Shown here one piece after another: positions 32,800-41,215 of a stretch of 64,000 nucleotides of DNA (its first letter is position 1; each line of letters starts with the position of its first letter). This DNA is from an uncultured Corynebacterium sp. GTDB taxonomy: Bacteria > Actinomycetota > Actinomycetes > Mycobacteriales > Mycobacteriaceae. The translations under genes were made by a program, and so were the position numbers. The stretch covers positions 1 to 64,000 of the forward strand of contig CAMIPB010000013.1 of the NCBI GenBank assembly GCA_946223355.1. Direction: 5' to 3'. Below the pieces are notes generated by a model, which saw nothing but the letters and a program-made list of their open reading frames with translations, searched no databases and was not told where the DNA came from.

Positions 32800-33390
32800 G
32801 TGGTGGAAAACGACCAAGAGTTAGCGGCCCTGGTGCCGCTAGCTGTTGACGGCGAACGTCGTGCTCTGCAGCGCATCATTCAAATCGTGTACCCAGCTGT
32901 GCTGCGTTATGCACGTGCCCGGATAGGCGGTGGAAAGCACCCGACAGCCGAAGACGTAACGCAAGAGGTTTGTCTTGCAGTCGCCACGTCAATCGACAAA
33001 TACGAGGATAAAGGCCGTCCATTTATGGCCTATGTCTACGGAATTGCATTTAATAAAGTTGCCGATGCGCACAGGGCGATGGGTAGGGACAAAGCTTCCC
33101 CAACCGAGGACGTGCCAGAAAGTGCAGACGACGCAGGCACCCCCGAAGACTTCGCCATAGCCGAAGACGGTAGTAACACAATGCGCAATTTGCTCGATAC
33201 TTTAAGTGATAAAGCTCGAGACATAGTTATCCTCCGAACCATCGTCGGAATGTCTGCAGAAGAAACTGCAGGCATCGTTGGGTCCACTCCCGGCGCTGTG
33301 CGCGTAGCGCAGCACCGAGCACTTGCTCAATTACGGAAAACCCTGGAATCGAGCGCGGCATACAGCCTAAAGCAAGGAGATCGGCAGTGA
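32800..33390 (+). CDS. sigD: ECF RNA polymerase sigma factor SigD
   Basis: A 196-aa ECF sigma factor. Region 2 (~20-90) has AEDVTQEVCLAVATSIDKYEDKGRPFMAYVYGIAFNKVAD, and region 4 (~130-185) has LSDKARDIVILRTIVGMSAEETAGIVGSTPGAVRVAQHRAL. GTG 32800 follows GAAGGA by 7 bases; a second GTG at 32803 is equally possible. It overlaps rsdA by 4 bp. In C. glutamicum SigD controls mycomembrane and envelope genes. GTACAG-N14-GAT at 32658-32680 is a weak candidate for an autoregulatory SigD promoter; TAAGAAT around 32732 could serve sigma-A. Confidence 0.95.
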   Translation: MVENDQELAALVPLAVDGERRALQRIIQIVYPAVLRYARARIGGGKHPTAEDVTQEVCLAVATSIDKYEDKGRPFMAYVYGIAFNKVADAHRAMGRDKASPTEDVPESADDAGTPEDFAIAEDGSNTMRNLLDTLSDKARDIVILRTIVGMSAEETAGIVGSTPGAVRVAQHRALAQLRKTLESSAAYSLKQGDRQ

Positions 33391-34403
33391 CCAAGGGACA
33401 ATTCCCCGAAGACATCGCAAACCAGCTGCAACCGCTGGTTGACGACGATGCCTTTTTCAGCGATCTCGCTCAAGGCATCGATCCTTCCGGTGGTACCGAC
33501 CCACTCGCAGGTCTATTCATGGATCTGCGCACCGAGGTGAACGCGGATATTCCGCCAATGCCAATCCTTGACGGGCTCGAAGGTGTTGAGCCGCTGACCG
33601 CTTCTGAACTAGCCACCATGACGTCCACCAGCGCCGGTAAAAGCGGAATGCTCCTCAAGGGCGCGCTCGGTCTGCTGGCGTGCGCAGCCGTCGCCGCAGG
33701 CGTTTTTGTAGTCTCCACCCAGACCGAACCGATTTCTGAGACTGAAGAAGTCATCGCCGAAAACAGCTCCAGCGACGTCGAAACAACCCCATCTGCGACC
33801 TCTGAGTCCACTAGCTCTAAGCAGTCCACTAGCTCTAAGCCAAGTGAAACAACCGCGGTGGAGTCAGACAGTAAAAAGAAGGACACCAAGTCCTCTAGCG
33901 ATAGTGATAGTAAAGAACCACGTCCACAGTCCGACGAGTCAGAACCAACGCGTGAAGACGAAACTCCAGTACGCCAAGTCAACCCTCCAGCACGCGAAGA
34001 CGAAACTCCAGCGCGCGAAGAAGGAACTCCAGCACGCGAAGTTAACCCTCCAGCGCGCGATGACCAGGCGCCAGCCCCTGATCGCGAAGAGGGCACCCCG
34101 ACCCCTGAGCGCAGTGAAAAGCCAACCCGTCAAGTACCGCCCACTAACGGCGGCGCTGTACCTGCCAACGTTAAGCCGGAACGTACTCCATGGGTAGACC
34201 GCGACTCTGACGCAGAGGATCGTTGGCGAGAAGACGCAATTAAAGACGCAGTCGATGAATTCGTATCAAAACCTAAACCCGAACCTACTCCAGACAAAGA
34301 ACCTGATTCGGATGAAGACGAGGACGCTCACCGAGACCGTGACAACAACGCCAAAACTGGCAAAGGCCAGGACGGCAAAGACAACGGCCAAACCGGCGAC
34401 TAG
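33387..34403 (+). CDS. rsdA: Anti-sigma-D factor RsdA
   Basis: A 338-aa single-pass membrane anti-sigma factor. The cytosolic N-terminus has the SigD-binding region (DDAFFSDLAQGIDP, ~20-33, and DPLAGLFMDLRTEV, ~38-51), a transmembrane helix lies at ~88-110, and the extracytoplasmic part is disordered and rich in Ser, Thr, Pro, Glu and Arg. Residues ~193-227 are five tandem 7-aa repeats of the type PPAREDE/TPAREEG. It overlaps sigD by 4 bp (GTGA), a typical sigma/anti-sigma pair, and abuts the convergent DUF5319 gene. In mycobacteria RsdA is cleared by proteolysis to release SigD. Confidence 0.93.
   Translation: MTKGQFPEDIANQLQPLVDDDAFFSDLAQGIDPSGGTDPLAGLFMDLRTEVNADIPPMPILDGLEGVEPLTASELATMTSTSAGKSGMLLKGALGLLACAAVAAGVFVVSTQTEPISETEEVIAENSSSDVETTPSATSESTSSKQSTSSKPSETTAVESDSKKKDTKSSSDSDSKEPRPQSDESEPTREDETPVRQVNPPAREDETPAREEGTPAREVNPPARDDQAPAPDREEGTPTPERSEKPTRQVPPTNGGAVPANVKPERTPWVDRDSDAEDRWREDAIKDAVDEFVSKPKPEPTPDKEPDSDEDEDAHRDRDNNAKTGKGQDGKDNGQTGD
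33963..34067 (+). repeat. Five tandem 21-bp repeats in rsdA
   Basis: Five imperfect copies of a 21-bp unit (ACTCCAGCACGCGAAGACGAA-like) encode TPVRQVN, PPAREDE, TPAREEG, TPAREVN and PPARDDQ. In-frame units like this can expand or contract by slippage. Confidence 0.85.
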
Positions 34404-34775
34404 TTAACGCGCATCCAAACCGTCTAGAAAACCCAACGCATAATCCCACGGGACATAGCGCGACGGATCAGGCTCCGCCCCCGGTTCATGCACCGGGGCC
34501 AGTCCGCCCGCTAGCGTGGCGCGGATATTCGCGGCCATAATATCCCACTCGTAATAGTGATTTTCCTCGCAGTCTTCGCACAGGAAAAACACCCCGTCTA
34601 TCTGGCGTGGGCCCAAGTGCCTCGCAAAATCTTCCACAAACGCTAAATCCCGAAGCAAGTGCAGGCGGTCTTCATCTGTCAACGGCGGAGCAGATTCCTC
34701 CTCCTCAAGGAACGACGCCGGGTCATTCGGGTCATCAGCAAACGGATCGAGCGGCATATTAGGGAAAATGTTCAC
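34404..34775 (-). CDS. DUF5319 protein (Rv3412-like)
   Basis: A 123-aa acidic soluble protein of the actinobacterial DUF5319 family, function unknown. It has a central CEDC motif (VFFLCEDCEENHYYEWDIM, ~63-81) and a conserved end YVPWDYALGFLDGLDAR. It is convergent with rsdA, with no bases between the stops, and divergent from guaB across 94 bp. The arrangement sigD-rsdA-(this gene)-guaB is the same in M. tuberculosis as I recall it, suggesting long-standing linkage. ATG 34775 follows AGGTG. Confidence 0.88.
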   Translation of the reverse strand: MNIFPNMPLDPFADDPNDPASFLEEEESAPPLTDEDRLHLLRDLAFVEDFARHLGPRQIDGVFFLCEDCEENHYYEWDIMAANIRATLAGGLAPVHEPGAEPDPSRYVPWDYALGFLDGLDAR

Positions 34776-34869
34776 CTAAATGAGCCTATACGAGTTACCC
34801 AAAACCACCACATAGCCACTAGAGTGAGTCCCACAACTGCAATCCGTCTTAATACAATGTGAGGAACCA

Positions 34870-36390
34870 ATGGCCGACAATCGTGTAGCAACAGGTGGCG
34901 ACGACCCCAATAAGGTACTTCTTAACGGACTGACCTTTGATGACGTACTCTTGCTCCCAGCAGAGTCCAACGTCATTCCATCCGAGGTAGACGTTGCCGC
35001 ACAGTTCACCCGCAACATCCGCCTCGGAATCCCCGTGGCATCCTCCGCTATGGACACCGTTACCGAAGCACGCATGGCGATAGCCATGGCACGCCAAGGC
35101 GGCATCGGTGTTTTGCATCGCAACCTCTCCGCCGAAGAACAAGCCGGACAAGTAGAAATCGTCAAACGCTCCGAATCAGGCATGGTCACTGACCCAATTA
35201 CTGCCACACCGGACATGACACTCAACGAAGTCGATGCCCTTTGCGCCCGCTACCGTATCTCCGGCCTACCTGTCGTAGACGGCGCCGGCAAGCTCCTCGG
35301 CATCTGCACCAACCGCGACATGCGCTTCGAAGCAGACTTCGAGCGCAAAGTTGCCGACGTTATGACCCCAATGCCACTCGTCGTCGCCAAAGAAGGCGTC
35401 TCCAAAGACGAAGCACTACAGCTCCTCTCCGTCAACAAAGTTGAAAAACTCCCCATCGTCGACGACGACAACAAACTAATCGGTCTCATCACCGTCAAAG
35501 ACTTCGTTAAAACCGAGCAATACCCCAACGCCTCGAAAGACGCTTCCGGCCGCCTCCTCGTTGCAGCCGGAATCGGCACCGGCGACGAATCCTACCAACG
35601 TGCAGGCCTTCTAGTGGAAGCCGGAGCCGACGTCCTAGTCGTCGACTCCGCACACGCCCACAACAACCGCGTCCTCGAAATGGTCTCCCGCGTCAAAAAA
35701 GACTTCGGCGACAGAATCGACGTCATCGGCGGTAACCTCGCCACCCGCGAAGCAGCCCAAGCCATGATCGACGCCGGCGCCGACGGCATCAAAGTCGGCA
35801 TCGGCCCAGGATCCATCTGCACCACCCGCGTCGTAGCCGGCGTCGGCGCACCACAGATCACCGCCATCATGGAGGCTGCATCAGCAGCATCCAAAGCCGG
35901 CGTACCCGTCATCGCCGACGGCGGCATGCAATACTCCGGCGACATCGCCAAAGCCCTCGCAGCCGGCGCTGACACCGTCATGCTCGGCTCCATGCTCGCC
36001 GGCACCAAAGAATCACCAGGCGACATCATCGTCGTCGGCGGCAAACAATACAAACGCTACCGCGGAATGGGCTCCATGGGCGCCATGCAAGGCCGCGGCC
36101 TCACCGGCGAAAAACGCTCCTATTCCAAAGACCGCTACTTCCAAGGCGACGTACGCTCCGAAGACAAACTCGTCCCAGAAGGTGTCGAAGGCCAAGTCCC
36201 ATACCGCGGCGAACTCGACGCCATCACGCACCAGATTGTCGGAGGACTGCGCGCGGCGATGGGGTATACGGGATCTGCGACAATTGCGGAGCTGAAGACC
36301 AAGCGCTTCGTCCGCATCACGTCTGCCGGACTAAAGGAATCGCATCCTCACCATCTCCAGCAAACCGTCCAGGCGCCCAACTACCACTAA
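34870..36390 (+). CDS. guaB: Inosine-5'-monophosphate dehydrogenase
   Basis: Oxidises IMP to XMP with NAD, the first committed step to GMP. The (beta/alpha)8 barrel is interrupted by two CBS domains (~115-230); the catalytic Cys is in the loop GIGPGSICTTR (~310-320), and the flap has RGMGSMGAM. Length 506 aa. TACAAT at 34852-34857 is a likely -10 box and GAGGA lies 5 bases before ATG 34870. Codon use between ~35,180 and ~36,235 almost avoids G at third positions and then switches abruptly. It is followed 13 bp later by guaB3. Confidence 0.98.
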   Translation: MADNRVATGGDDPNKVLLNGLTFDDVLLLPAESNVIPSEVDVAAQFTRNIRLGIPVASSAMDTVTEARMAIAMARQGGIGVLHRNLSAEEQAGQVEIVKRSESGMVTDPITATPDMTLNEVDALCARYRISGLPVVDGAGKLLGICTNRDMRFEADFERKVADVMTPMPLVVAKEGVSKDEALQLLSVNKVEKLPIVDDDNKLIGLITVKDFVKTEQYPNASKDASGRLLVAAGIGTGDESYQRAGLLVEAGADVLVVDSAHAHNNRVLEMVSRVKKDFGDRIDVIGGNLATREAAQAMIDAGADGIKVGIGPGSICTTRVVAGVGAPQITAIMEAASAASKAGVPVIADGGMQYSGDIAKALAAGADTVMLGSMLAGTKESPGDIIVVGGKQYKRYRGMGSMGAMQGRGLTGEKRSYSKDRYFQGDVRSEDKLVPEGVEGQVPYRGELDAITHQIVGGLRAAMGYTGSATIAELKTKRFVRITSAGLKESHPHHLQQTVQAPNYH

Positions 36391-36402
36391 GGACATATCG
36401 CA

Positions 36403-37518
36403 GTGCGAGAATACGTAGAAATTGGAATTGGCCGGGAAGCGCGCCGTGCCTATGGGCTAGACGATGTCAGCATCGTCCCCACCCGCCGCACGCGTTCTTC
36501 CAAAGACGTGGACACCACGTGGAATATCGACGCATACTCCTTTGACATTCCACTCCTGTCCCACCCAACCGACGCTTTGGCTACTCCTGAGTTTGTCATC
36601 GAGATGGACAAGCAAGGTGGTCTGGGTGTCATCAACGCTGAGGGGTTGTGGGGACGCGTTGCTGAGCTAGAACCTGCACTCGCCGAGATCGTTCGTCTGG
36701 CTGAGGAAGATAATTACGTCGCGGCGATTACAAAGCTGCAGGAATTACATGCGCAGCCTTTAGACGTCGAGTTGCTTTCCGCGCGCATCCGCAAGGTCCG
36801 GGAGACTGGGGTGACAGTTGCGGTTCGGGTTTCACCACAAAATGCCCGCGAGCTTGCCGACGCCGTCATCGCAGCAGGAGCTGAACTGTTGTTCATTCAG
36901 GGCACTTTGATTTCTGCTGAGCATGTCGTTGCAGATGGTGAGCCGTTGAACTTGAAGGAATTTATCGGCTCGTTGGAAGTTCCTGTTATCGCAGGTGGTG
37001 TGGGAGACTATACGACCGCGCTGCATTTGATGCGAACGGGTGCTGCCGGGGTTATCGTCGGCGGCGGCGAAAATACAAATCACGCTGCATTGGGGATTGA
37101 GACACCGTTGGCTACCGCGATTGCAGATGCCGCTGCTGCACGCCGGGACTACCTCGATGAAACTGGGGGGCGGTATGTTCACATCATTGCTGATGACGAG
37201 TTTATGAGCGCCGGTAATGTGGTTAAGGCAATAGCTTGCGGCGCGGACGCCGTCGTGTTGGGTAGCTTGTTGTCTTCGGCACAAGAGTCTGGCGGACGGG
37301 GGGCGTATTGGTCATCGGCGGCTGGGCACCCGCGTTTCCCGCGTGGATACGTGGAAAAGTTCCAAACACCGGAAACGCCTCTCCAGACGGTGCTGCATGG
37401 CCCGTCTGCGGATCCGTTTGGTACGCAAAATTTGGTTGGCGGTTTGCGTCGAGCCATGGCGAAGTGCGGCTATACCGACCTTAAGTCTTTTCAGAAGGTT
37501 GATTTAGCCGTTCGATAG
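36403..37518 (+). CDS. guaB3: GuaB3 family IMP dehydrogenase-related protein
   Basis: A 371-aa protein with the IMP dehydrogenase barrel but no CBS insertion. The catalytic Cys loop of true IMPDH is replaced: the equivalent segment is VGGGENTNHAALGIETPLATAI, without Cys. Actinobacteria carry this paralogue next to guaB; some GuaB3 proteins act in related purine steps, so its reaction here is not settled. GTG 36403 follows GGACA weakly. The 3' end overlaps the convergent HNH gene by 38 bp. Confidence 0.93.
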   Translation: MREYVEIGIGREARRAYGLDDVSIVPTRRTRSSKDVDTTWNIDAYSFDIPLLSHPTDALATPEFVIEMDKQGGLGVINAEGLWGRVAELEPALAEIVRLAEEDNYVAAITKLQELHAQPLDVELLSARIRKVRETGVTVAVRVSPQNARELADAVIAAGAELLFIQGTLISAEHVVADGEPLNLKEFIGSLEVPVIAGGVGDYTTALHLMRTGAAGVIVGGGENTNHAALGIETPLATAIADAAAARRDYLDETGGRYVHIIADDEFMSAGNVVKAIACGADAVVLGSLLSSAQESGGRGAYWSSAAGHPRFPRGYVEKFQTPETPLQTVLHGPSADPFGTQNLVGGLRRAMAKCGYTDLKSFQKVDLAVR

Positions 37519-38569
37519 CCCAGCTACGCCCGTTGCGGGTGTAGCTGGTTTGGGTGGGTCCGCCGTCGGGTGGTATCCAGACGGCTCGGTTGGTGTGATC
37601 TCGCGCCATCCGGCCGTTTTTCTTTGTTTCGTTGCGGGCGTTGTGTGGTCCGCATAGCCCCATGAGGTTGTTTTGGTTGGTGTTTCCGCCGTCTTTCCAG
37701 GCTTTGATGTGGTGTGCGCGCCCGTAGAGTGCGAGTCGGTCGCACCCGGGCCAGGCACAGGTGATTTGGTCGGCGGCGATGATCGCGCGTTGTTTCCAGT
37801 TGGCCAGGCGTTGGGTGCGCCAAAGGTTGACGGGTTCGGCGTTTTTGTCGTAGAGGATGGCCCATCCGTACTCGGTGAGTCGGTCGGCGAGGTATTCGGT
37901 GGCGTTGATGAGGGTGCCGTCGGTGGCGATGAGTTCGTGGTCGCCGCAGCTTTCTAGGTCGTCGGTGGTGATGAGGACGGTGGGTTCGAGCCGGGTGGGT
38001 GCCGCGCTGCCACCGTCGGTAAGCATGGCCCAGAGTGCGTTGCCGAAGGCGATGTCTTCGGGGGTTCCGCCGCGGTTTCGGGTGCGGGTGCGGAGAGTTT
38101 TTTCGAGGCTGGCCATCTCGTTGTCGGGGAGCTTGAGGATGGCGGTGCGGCGGCCGGTGGCGTCTGCGTGACGGCCGATGACGAGTGAGCGTGCGGGCCG
38201 TGTGTTGCTGGTGGCGTTGAGTTCGCGGACGCGAGTTTTGGCGTATTGCTCGAGTTCAGTGTCGCTTAGGTGGTTAAGTTCTGCGAGTTCGAGGCGGAGT
38301 TGCCACGTGGTGATGGGGGCTTCCCGACGCAACTGTGATGCGGCCTTGTGCATGACCGTCAGCCGGGCGATGGAAAAGGTCTGCGCAAGCTTGACGACGG
38401 CCGCGCGAGTCTTTTTCTCTCGGCAGGGCCCGAAGTAGGATTCGCCGATGGGGCGGTAGAGGAGACATTCTTTGACGCTCAGGCCGAATCCGGCGCCGCG
38501 GCGGTACATATATTCCGCGAGCGCTAGGCCGTTGGTGACCAAGAAGGCGTCAATGTCTGCGAGTTCCAT
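37481..38569 (-). CDS. DUF222/HNH endonuclease domain protein
   Basis: A 362-aa protein with an N-terminal DUF222 region (~1-240) and a C-terminal HNH nuclease domain: CAWPGCDRLALYGRAHHIKAW (~270-290), then the N and H residues in NLMGLCGPHN (~302-311). Such proteins occur in many copies in corynebacteria and mycobacteria and are sometimes mobile; their biological role is unclear. The HNH residues appear intact. It sits between guaB3 and guaA, interrupting the purine block on the opposite strand, which hints at insertion. No inverted repeats or target duplication were seen. Confidence 0.88.
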   Translation of the reverse strand: MELADIDAFLVTNGLALAEYMYRRGAGFGLSVKECLLYRPIGESYFGPCREKKTRAAVVKLAQTFSIARLTVMHKAASQLRREAPITTWQLRLELAELNHLSDTELEQYAKTRVRELNATSNTRPARSLVIGRHADATGRRTAILKLPDNEMASLEKTLRTRTRNRGGTPEDIAFGNALWAMLTDGGSAAPTRLEPTVLITTDDLESCGDHELIATDGTLINATEYLADRLTEYGWAILYDKNAEPVNLWRTQRLANWKQRAIIAADQITCAWPGCDRLALYGRAHHIKAWKDGGNTNQNNLMGLCGPHNARNETKKNGRMARDHTNRAVWIPPDGGPTQTSYTRNGRSWAIERLNQPSEKT

Positions 38570-38631
38570 GGTCGAAACCCTAGCTAGTTGGTATGTGCAT
38601 GGGAAGAGGTTTTGGACGCCTGTGGATAACT

Positions 38632-38650
38632 AGGCTTATTTTTTAAGCCT
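38632..38650. other. Hairpin upstream of guaA
   Basis: AGGCTTA (38632-38638) pairs with TAAGCCT (38644-38650) around a T5 loop, 29 bases before the guaA start and overlapping its probable -35 region. It could be an operator or a weak structure. Confidence 0.4.
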
Positions 38651-38678
38651 GCCTGTGGAATACGCTAGACTTGCGGGC

Positions 38679-40238
38679 GTGACTCAAGCGAAAACTACTC
38701 CCCGTCCTGTCCTGGTTGTTGACTTTGGCGCGCAATACGCTCAGTTGATTGCTCGCCGTGTGCGCGAGGCTCGGATTTATTCTGAGGTTGTCCCGCATAC
38801 TGCGACGGTTGAAGAGATTAGAGCTAAAGACCCAGCGGCGTTGATTCTGTCTGGCGGTCCGTCGTCTGTGTATGCGGATGGTGCGCCGAAGCTCCAGTCA
38901 GGTCTCCTAGACTTAGGGGTTCCGGTGTTTGGAATCTGCTACGGCTTCCAGGCGATGAACCACGCCCTCGGCGGCGAGGTAGCCAATACTGGCGACCGTG
39001 AGTACGGACGTACGGACATTAATGTCAGTGGCGGTGTGCTGCACGCGGGCTTGGAGCAGGTACATAAGGTGTGGATGTCGCACGGTGACGCGGTGTCTAA
39101 GGCTCCGGAGGGGTTTGAGGTTACTGCGAGCTCGGCGGGTGCGCCGGTTGCAGCGATGGAGTGCGTCGATAAGCGTATGGCGGGCGTGCAGTACCACCCG
39201 GAGGTGTTGCACTCGCCGCATGGGCAAGAGGTTCTCACCCGCTTCTTGACTGAGATTGCTGGTTTGGAGCAGTCTTGGACGTCCGCGAATATCGCGGAGC
39301 AGCTCATTGAAGACATCAAGACCCAGGTTGGCGATGGTTACGCTATTTGTGCTTTGTCTGGCGGCGTGGATTCGGCCGTTGCTGCGGCTCTCGTCCAGCG
39401 CGCCATCGGTGACCGTCTTACCTGCGTTTTCGTAGACCACGGCCTGCTGCGCGCGGGGGAGCGCGAGCAGGTTGAAAAGGACTTTGTCGCCGCGACTGGG
39501 GCGAAGCTGGTCACCATGGACGAGCGCCAAGCCTTCCTTGCCAAGCTTTCCGGTGTTACTGAGCCGGAGGCGAAGCGTAAGGCGATTGGTGCGGAGTTTA
39601 TCCGTTCCTTCGAGCGCGCAGTTTCGTCCGTGCTCAGCGATCACAAGGTGGACTTTTTGGTTCAGGGAACTCTCTACCCAGATGTCGTGGAGTCCGGCGG
39701 AGGGTCTGGTACGGCAAATATTAAGTCTCACCACAATGTGGGAGGTTTGCCGGAGGACCTCGAATTCAAGTTGGTGGAACCGTTGCGTCTGTTGTTTAAG
39801 GACGAGGTTCGTGCGGTTGGCCGTGAGCTGGGATTGCCAGAGGAGATTGTGGCTCGTCAGCCGTTCCCGGGGCCGGGCTTAGGTATCCGCATTATCGGCG
39901 AGGTGACGGAGGATCGTCTGGAAACCCTTCGTCAGGCAGACCTTATTGCTCGCACGGAGCTCACGGCGGCTGGCTTGGACGCCGAGATTTGGCAGTGCCC
40001 TGTGGTGTTGCTTGCCGACGTCCGTTCGGTTGGCGTCCAGGGCGATGGCCGCACCTACGGCCACCCGATCGTGCTGCGCCCTGTCTCGTCTGAGGACGCG
40101 ATGACCGCTGACTGGACGCGTATTCCGTATGAGGTTTTGGAGCGGATTTCGACGAAGATTACTAACGAGGTGGCCGACGTTAACCGCGTGGTGCTGGACG
40201 TGACGTCCAAGCCGCCGGGAACTATCGAGTGGGAGTAA
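38679..40238 (+). CDS. guaA: GMP synthase (glutamine-hydrolysing)
   Basis: Converts XMP to GMP. The N-terminal class I glutaminase has nucleophile Cys in GICYGFQAMNH and VQYHPEV; the ATP pyrophosphatase domain has the PP-loop ALSGGVDSAVAAA; the C-terminal dimerisation domain ends VTSKPPGTIEWE. From GTG 38679 it is 519 aa. TAGACT (38666-38671) ends 7 bases before that GTG, suggesting a leaderless start, so the longer frame from 38655 is not used. The 3' end overlaps esrI by 17 bp. Confidence 0.97.
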   Translation: MTQAKTTPRPVLVVDFGAQYAQLIARRVREARIYSEVVPHTATVEEIRAKDPAALILSGGPSSVYADGAPKLQSGLLDLGVPVFGICYGFQAMNHALGGEVANTGDREYGRTDINVSGGVLHAGLEQVHKVWMSHGDAVSKAPEGFEVTASSAGAPVAAMECVDKRMAGVQYHPEVLHSPHGQEVLTRFLTEIAGLEQSWTSANIAEQLIEDIKTQVGDGYAICALSGGVDSAVAAALVQRAIGDRLTCVFVDHGLLRAGEREQVEKDFVAATGAKLVTMDERQAFLAKLSGVTEPEAKRKAIGAEFIRSFERAVSSVLSDHKVDFLVQGTLYPDVVESGGGSGTANIKSHHNVGGLPEDLEFKLVEPLRLLFKDEVRAVGRELGLPEEIVARQPFPGPGLGIRIIGEVTEDRLETLRQADLIARTELTAAGLDAEIWQCPVVLLADVRSVGVQGDGRTYGHPIVLRPVSSEDAMTADWTRIPYEVLERISTKITNEVADVNRVVLDVTSKPPGTIEWE

Positions 40239-41103
40239 CCACGTCTACGGGGCCTATCCCGTGGTCGATGGTGATAGACAAATTTGCATCTCGGTCGGAG
40301 TCAACGCAGTTTGTTGGGCCTAGTCCAGTGTCACAGGTCAGGTTGACCGGTTGGGACGCAGGTAGGATGACTTCGACTGGGCCGATGCCACCGTCGATGT
40401 CGAGGTAGGAGTCGTCAGTAAGTGGCGGCAGGTCGGACATGTCTACGATGAGCGGGCCGACGCTGCCGTCGATCTTGGTGTCTAGCTGGGATGCGTCGGT
40501 AATGGCAACCTCTTGTGGTCCGACGTCATCGATAAACACGATGTTGGCTACGTACCCAAAGCCCACGACTGCGCAGCCGATGACGAATAGCGTCAAGCCA
40601 AGGTTTTTCTTCGGCTTTGGCTCTGGGCGCGGGGAGGGGTCTGGCAGATGCCAGGCACCGGGGGCCGCGCCGAGTGGATCCCAGGCAGGTGGGGTCATCC
40701 GTAGCTCCGGCTCGGGGTTTGGCTGGCGCTGGTGGAGTAGATAGATAGCGAGTGCGAGTGCGCCGATGCCGAGTATTAAACTCACTGCGGCTGCTCCGTG
40801 GACAAACGCGCCGGAGAAGATCATGAAAAACGCTATGATGCCTAATGTCCAGCCGAGTGTGTCATCGCCCTTTTTGTTGAGAAAGGCGGCTTCGAAGGGG
40901 GACGCTTCTTCGCCTTCTTTGGCCATGAGCCCCCAGGCTATGAGGTAGGCCTGGACGCCGGCGCCACCGCATAAGGTGATGACGGCGAAGGCGATGCGGA
41001 CGAGTGTTGGGTCGATTTGGTAGCGGACGCCGATGCCTTCGCAGACGCCGGCGACATGGGAGTTGGCGATTCGGTGTGGGCGGGTATTCCAGATGTCGTT
41101 CAT
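40222..41103 (-). CDS. esrI: PspC-domain membrane protein (EsrI-like inhibitor)
   Basis: A 293-aa protein beginning with a PspC domain (IANSHVAGVCEGIGVRYQIDPTLVRIAF, ~10-40), several hydrophobic helices (~30-125 and ~170-195), and a C-terminal domain with repeated GIGPV/GVGP-like turns. It diverges from a PspC-fused sensor kinase and its response regulator, matching the C. glutamicum EsrI-EsrS-EsrR three-component envelope-stress system, where EsrI restrains the kinase. ATG 41103 is preferred over 41127; CACAAT ends 6 bases upstream (leaderless-like). The assignment rests on domain content and gene order. Confidence 0.8.
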   Translation of the reverse strand: MNDIWNTRPHRIANSHVAGVCEGIGVRYQIDPTLVRIAFAVITLCGGAGVQAYLIAWGLMAKEGEEASPFEAAFLNKKGDDTLGWTLGIIAFFMIFSGAFVHGAAAVSLILGIGALALAIYLLHQRQPNPEPELRMTPPAWDPLGAAPGAWHLPDPSPRPEPKPKKNLGLTLFVIGCAVVGFGYVANIVFIDDVGPQEVAITDASQLDTKIDGSVGPLIVDMSDLPPLTDDSYLDIDGGIGPVEVILPASQPVNLTCDTGLGPTNCVDSDRDANLSITIDHGIGPVDVVTPTR

Positions 41104-41143
41104 GTCTTTATTGTGCGTCGTGAGCACTCAAAATACATCGGGT

Positions 41144-41182
41144 GATCCCCTGATCTTTAAAGTTCAGGGTATCCCCTGATAC
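41144..41182. promoter_or_regulatory. Repeated CCCTGA/TCAGGG operator between esrI and esrS
   Basis: ATCCCCTGAT occurs twice (41145-41154 and 41171-41180), 26 bp apart. The second copy forms a perfect inverted repeat TCAGGG-N4-CCCTGA (41164-41179). Three half-sites in the 112-bp divergent region suggest a binding site for the response regulator encoded next door, allowing control of both directions. Confidence 0.6.
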
Positions 41183-41215
41183 GTCTAGGACAAGAATGGG
41201 GCAGTATTAATTTCT

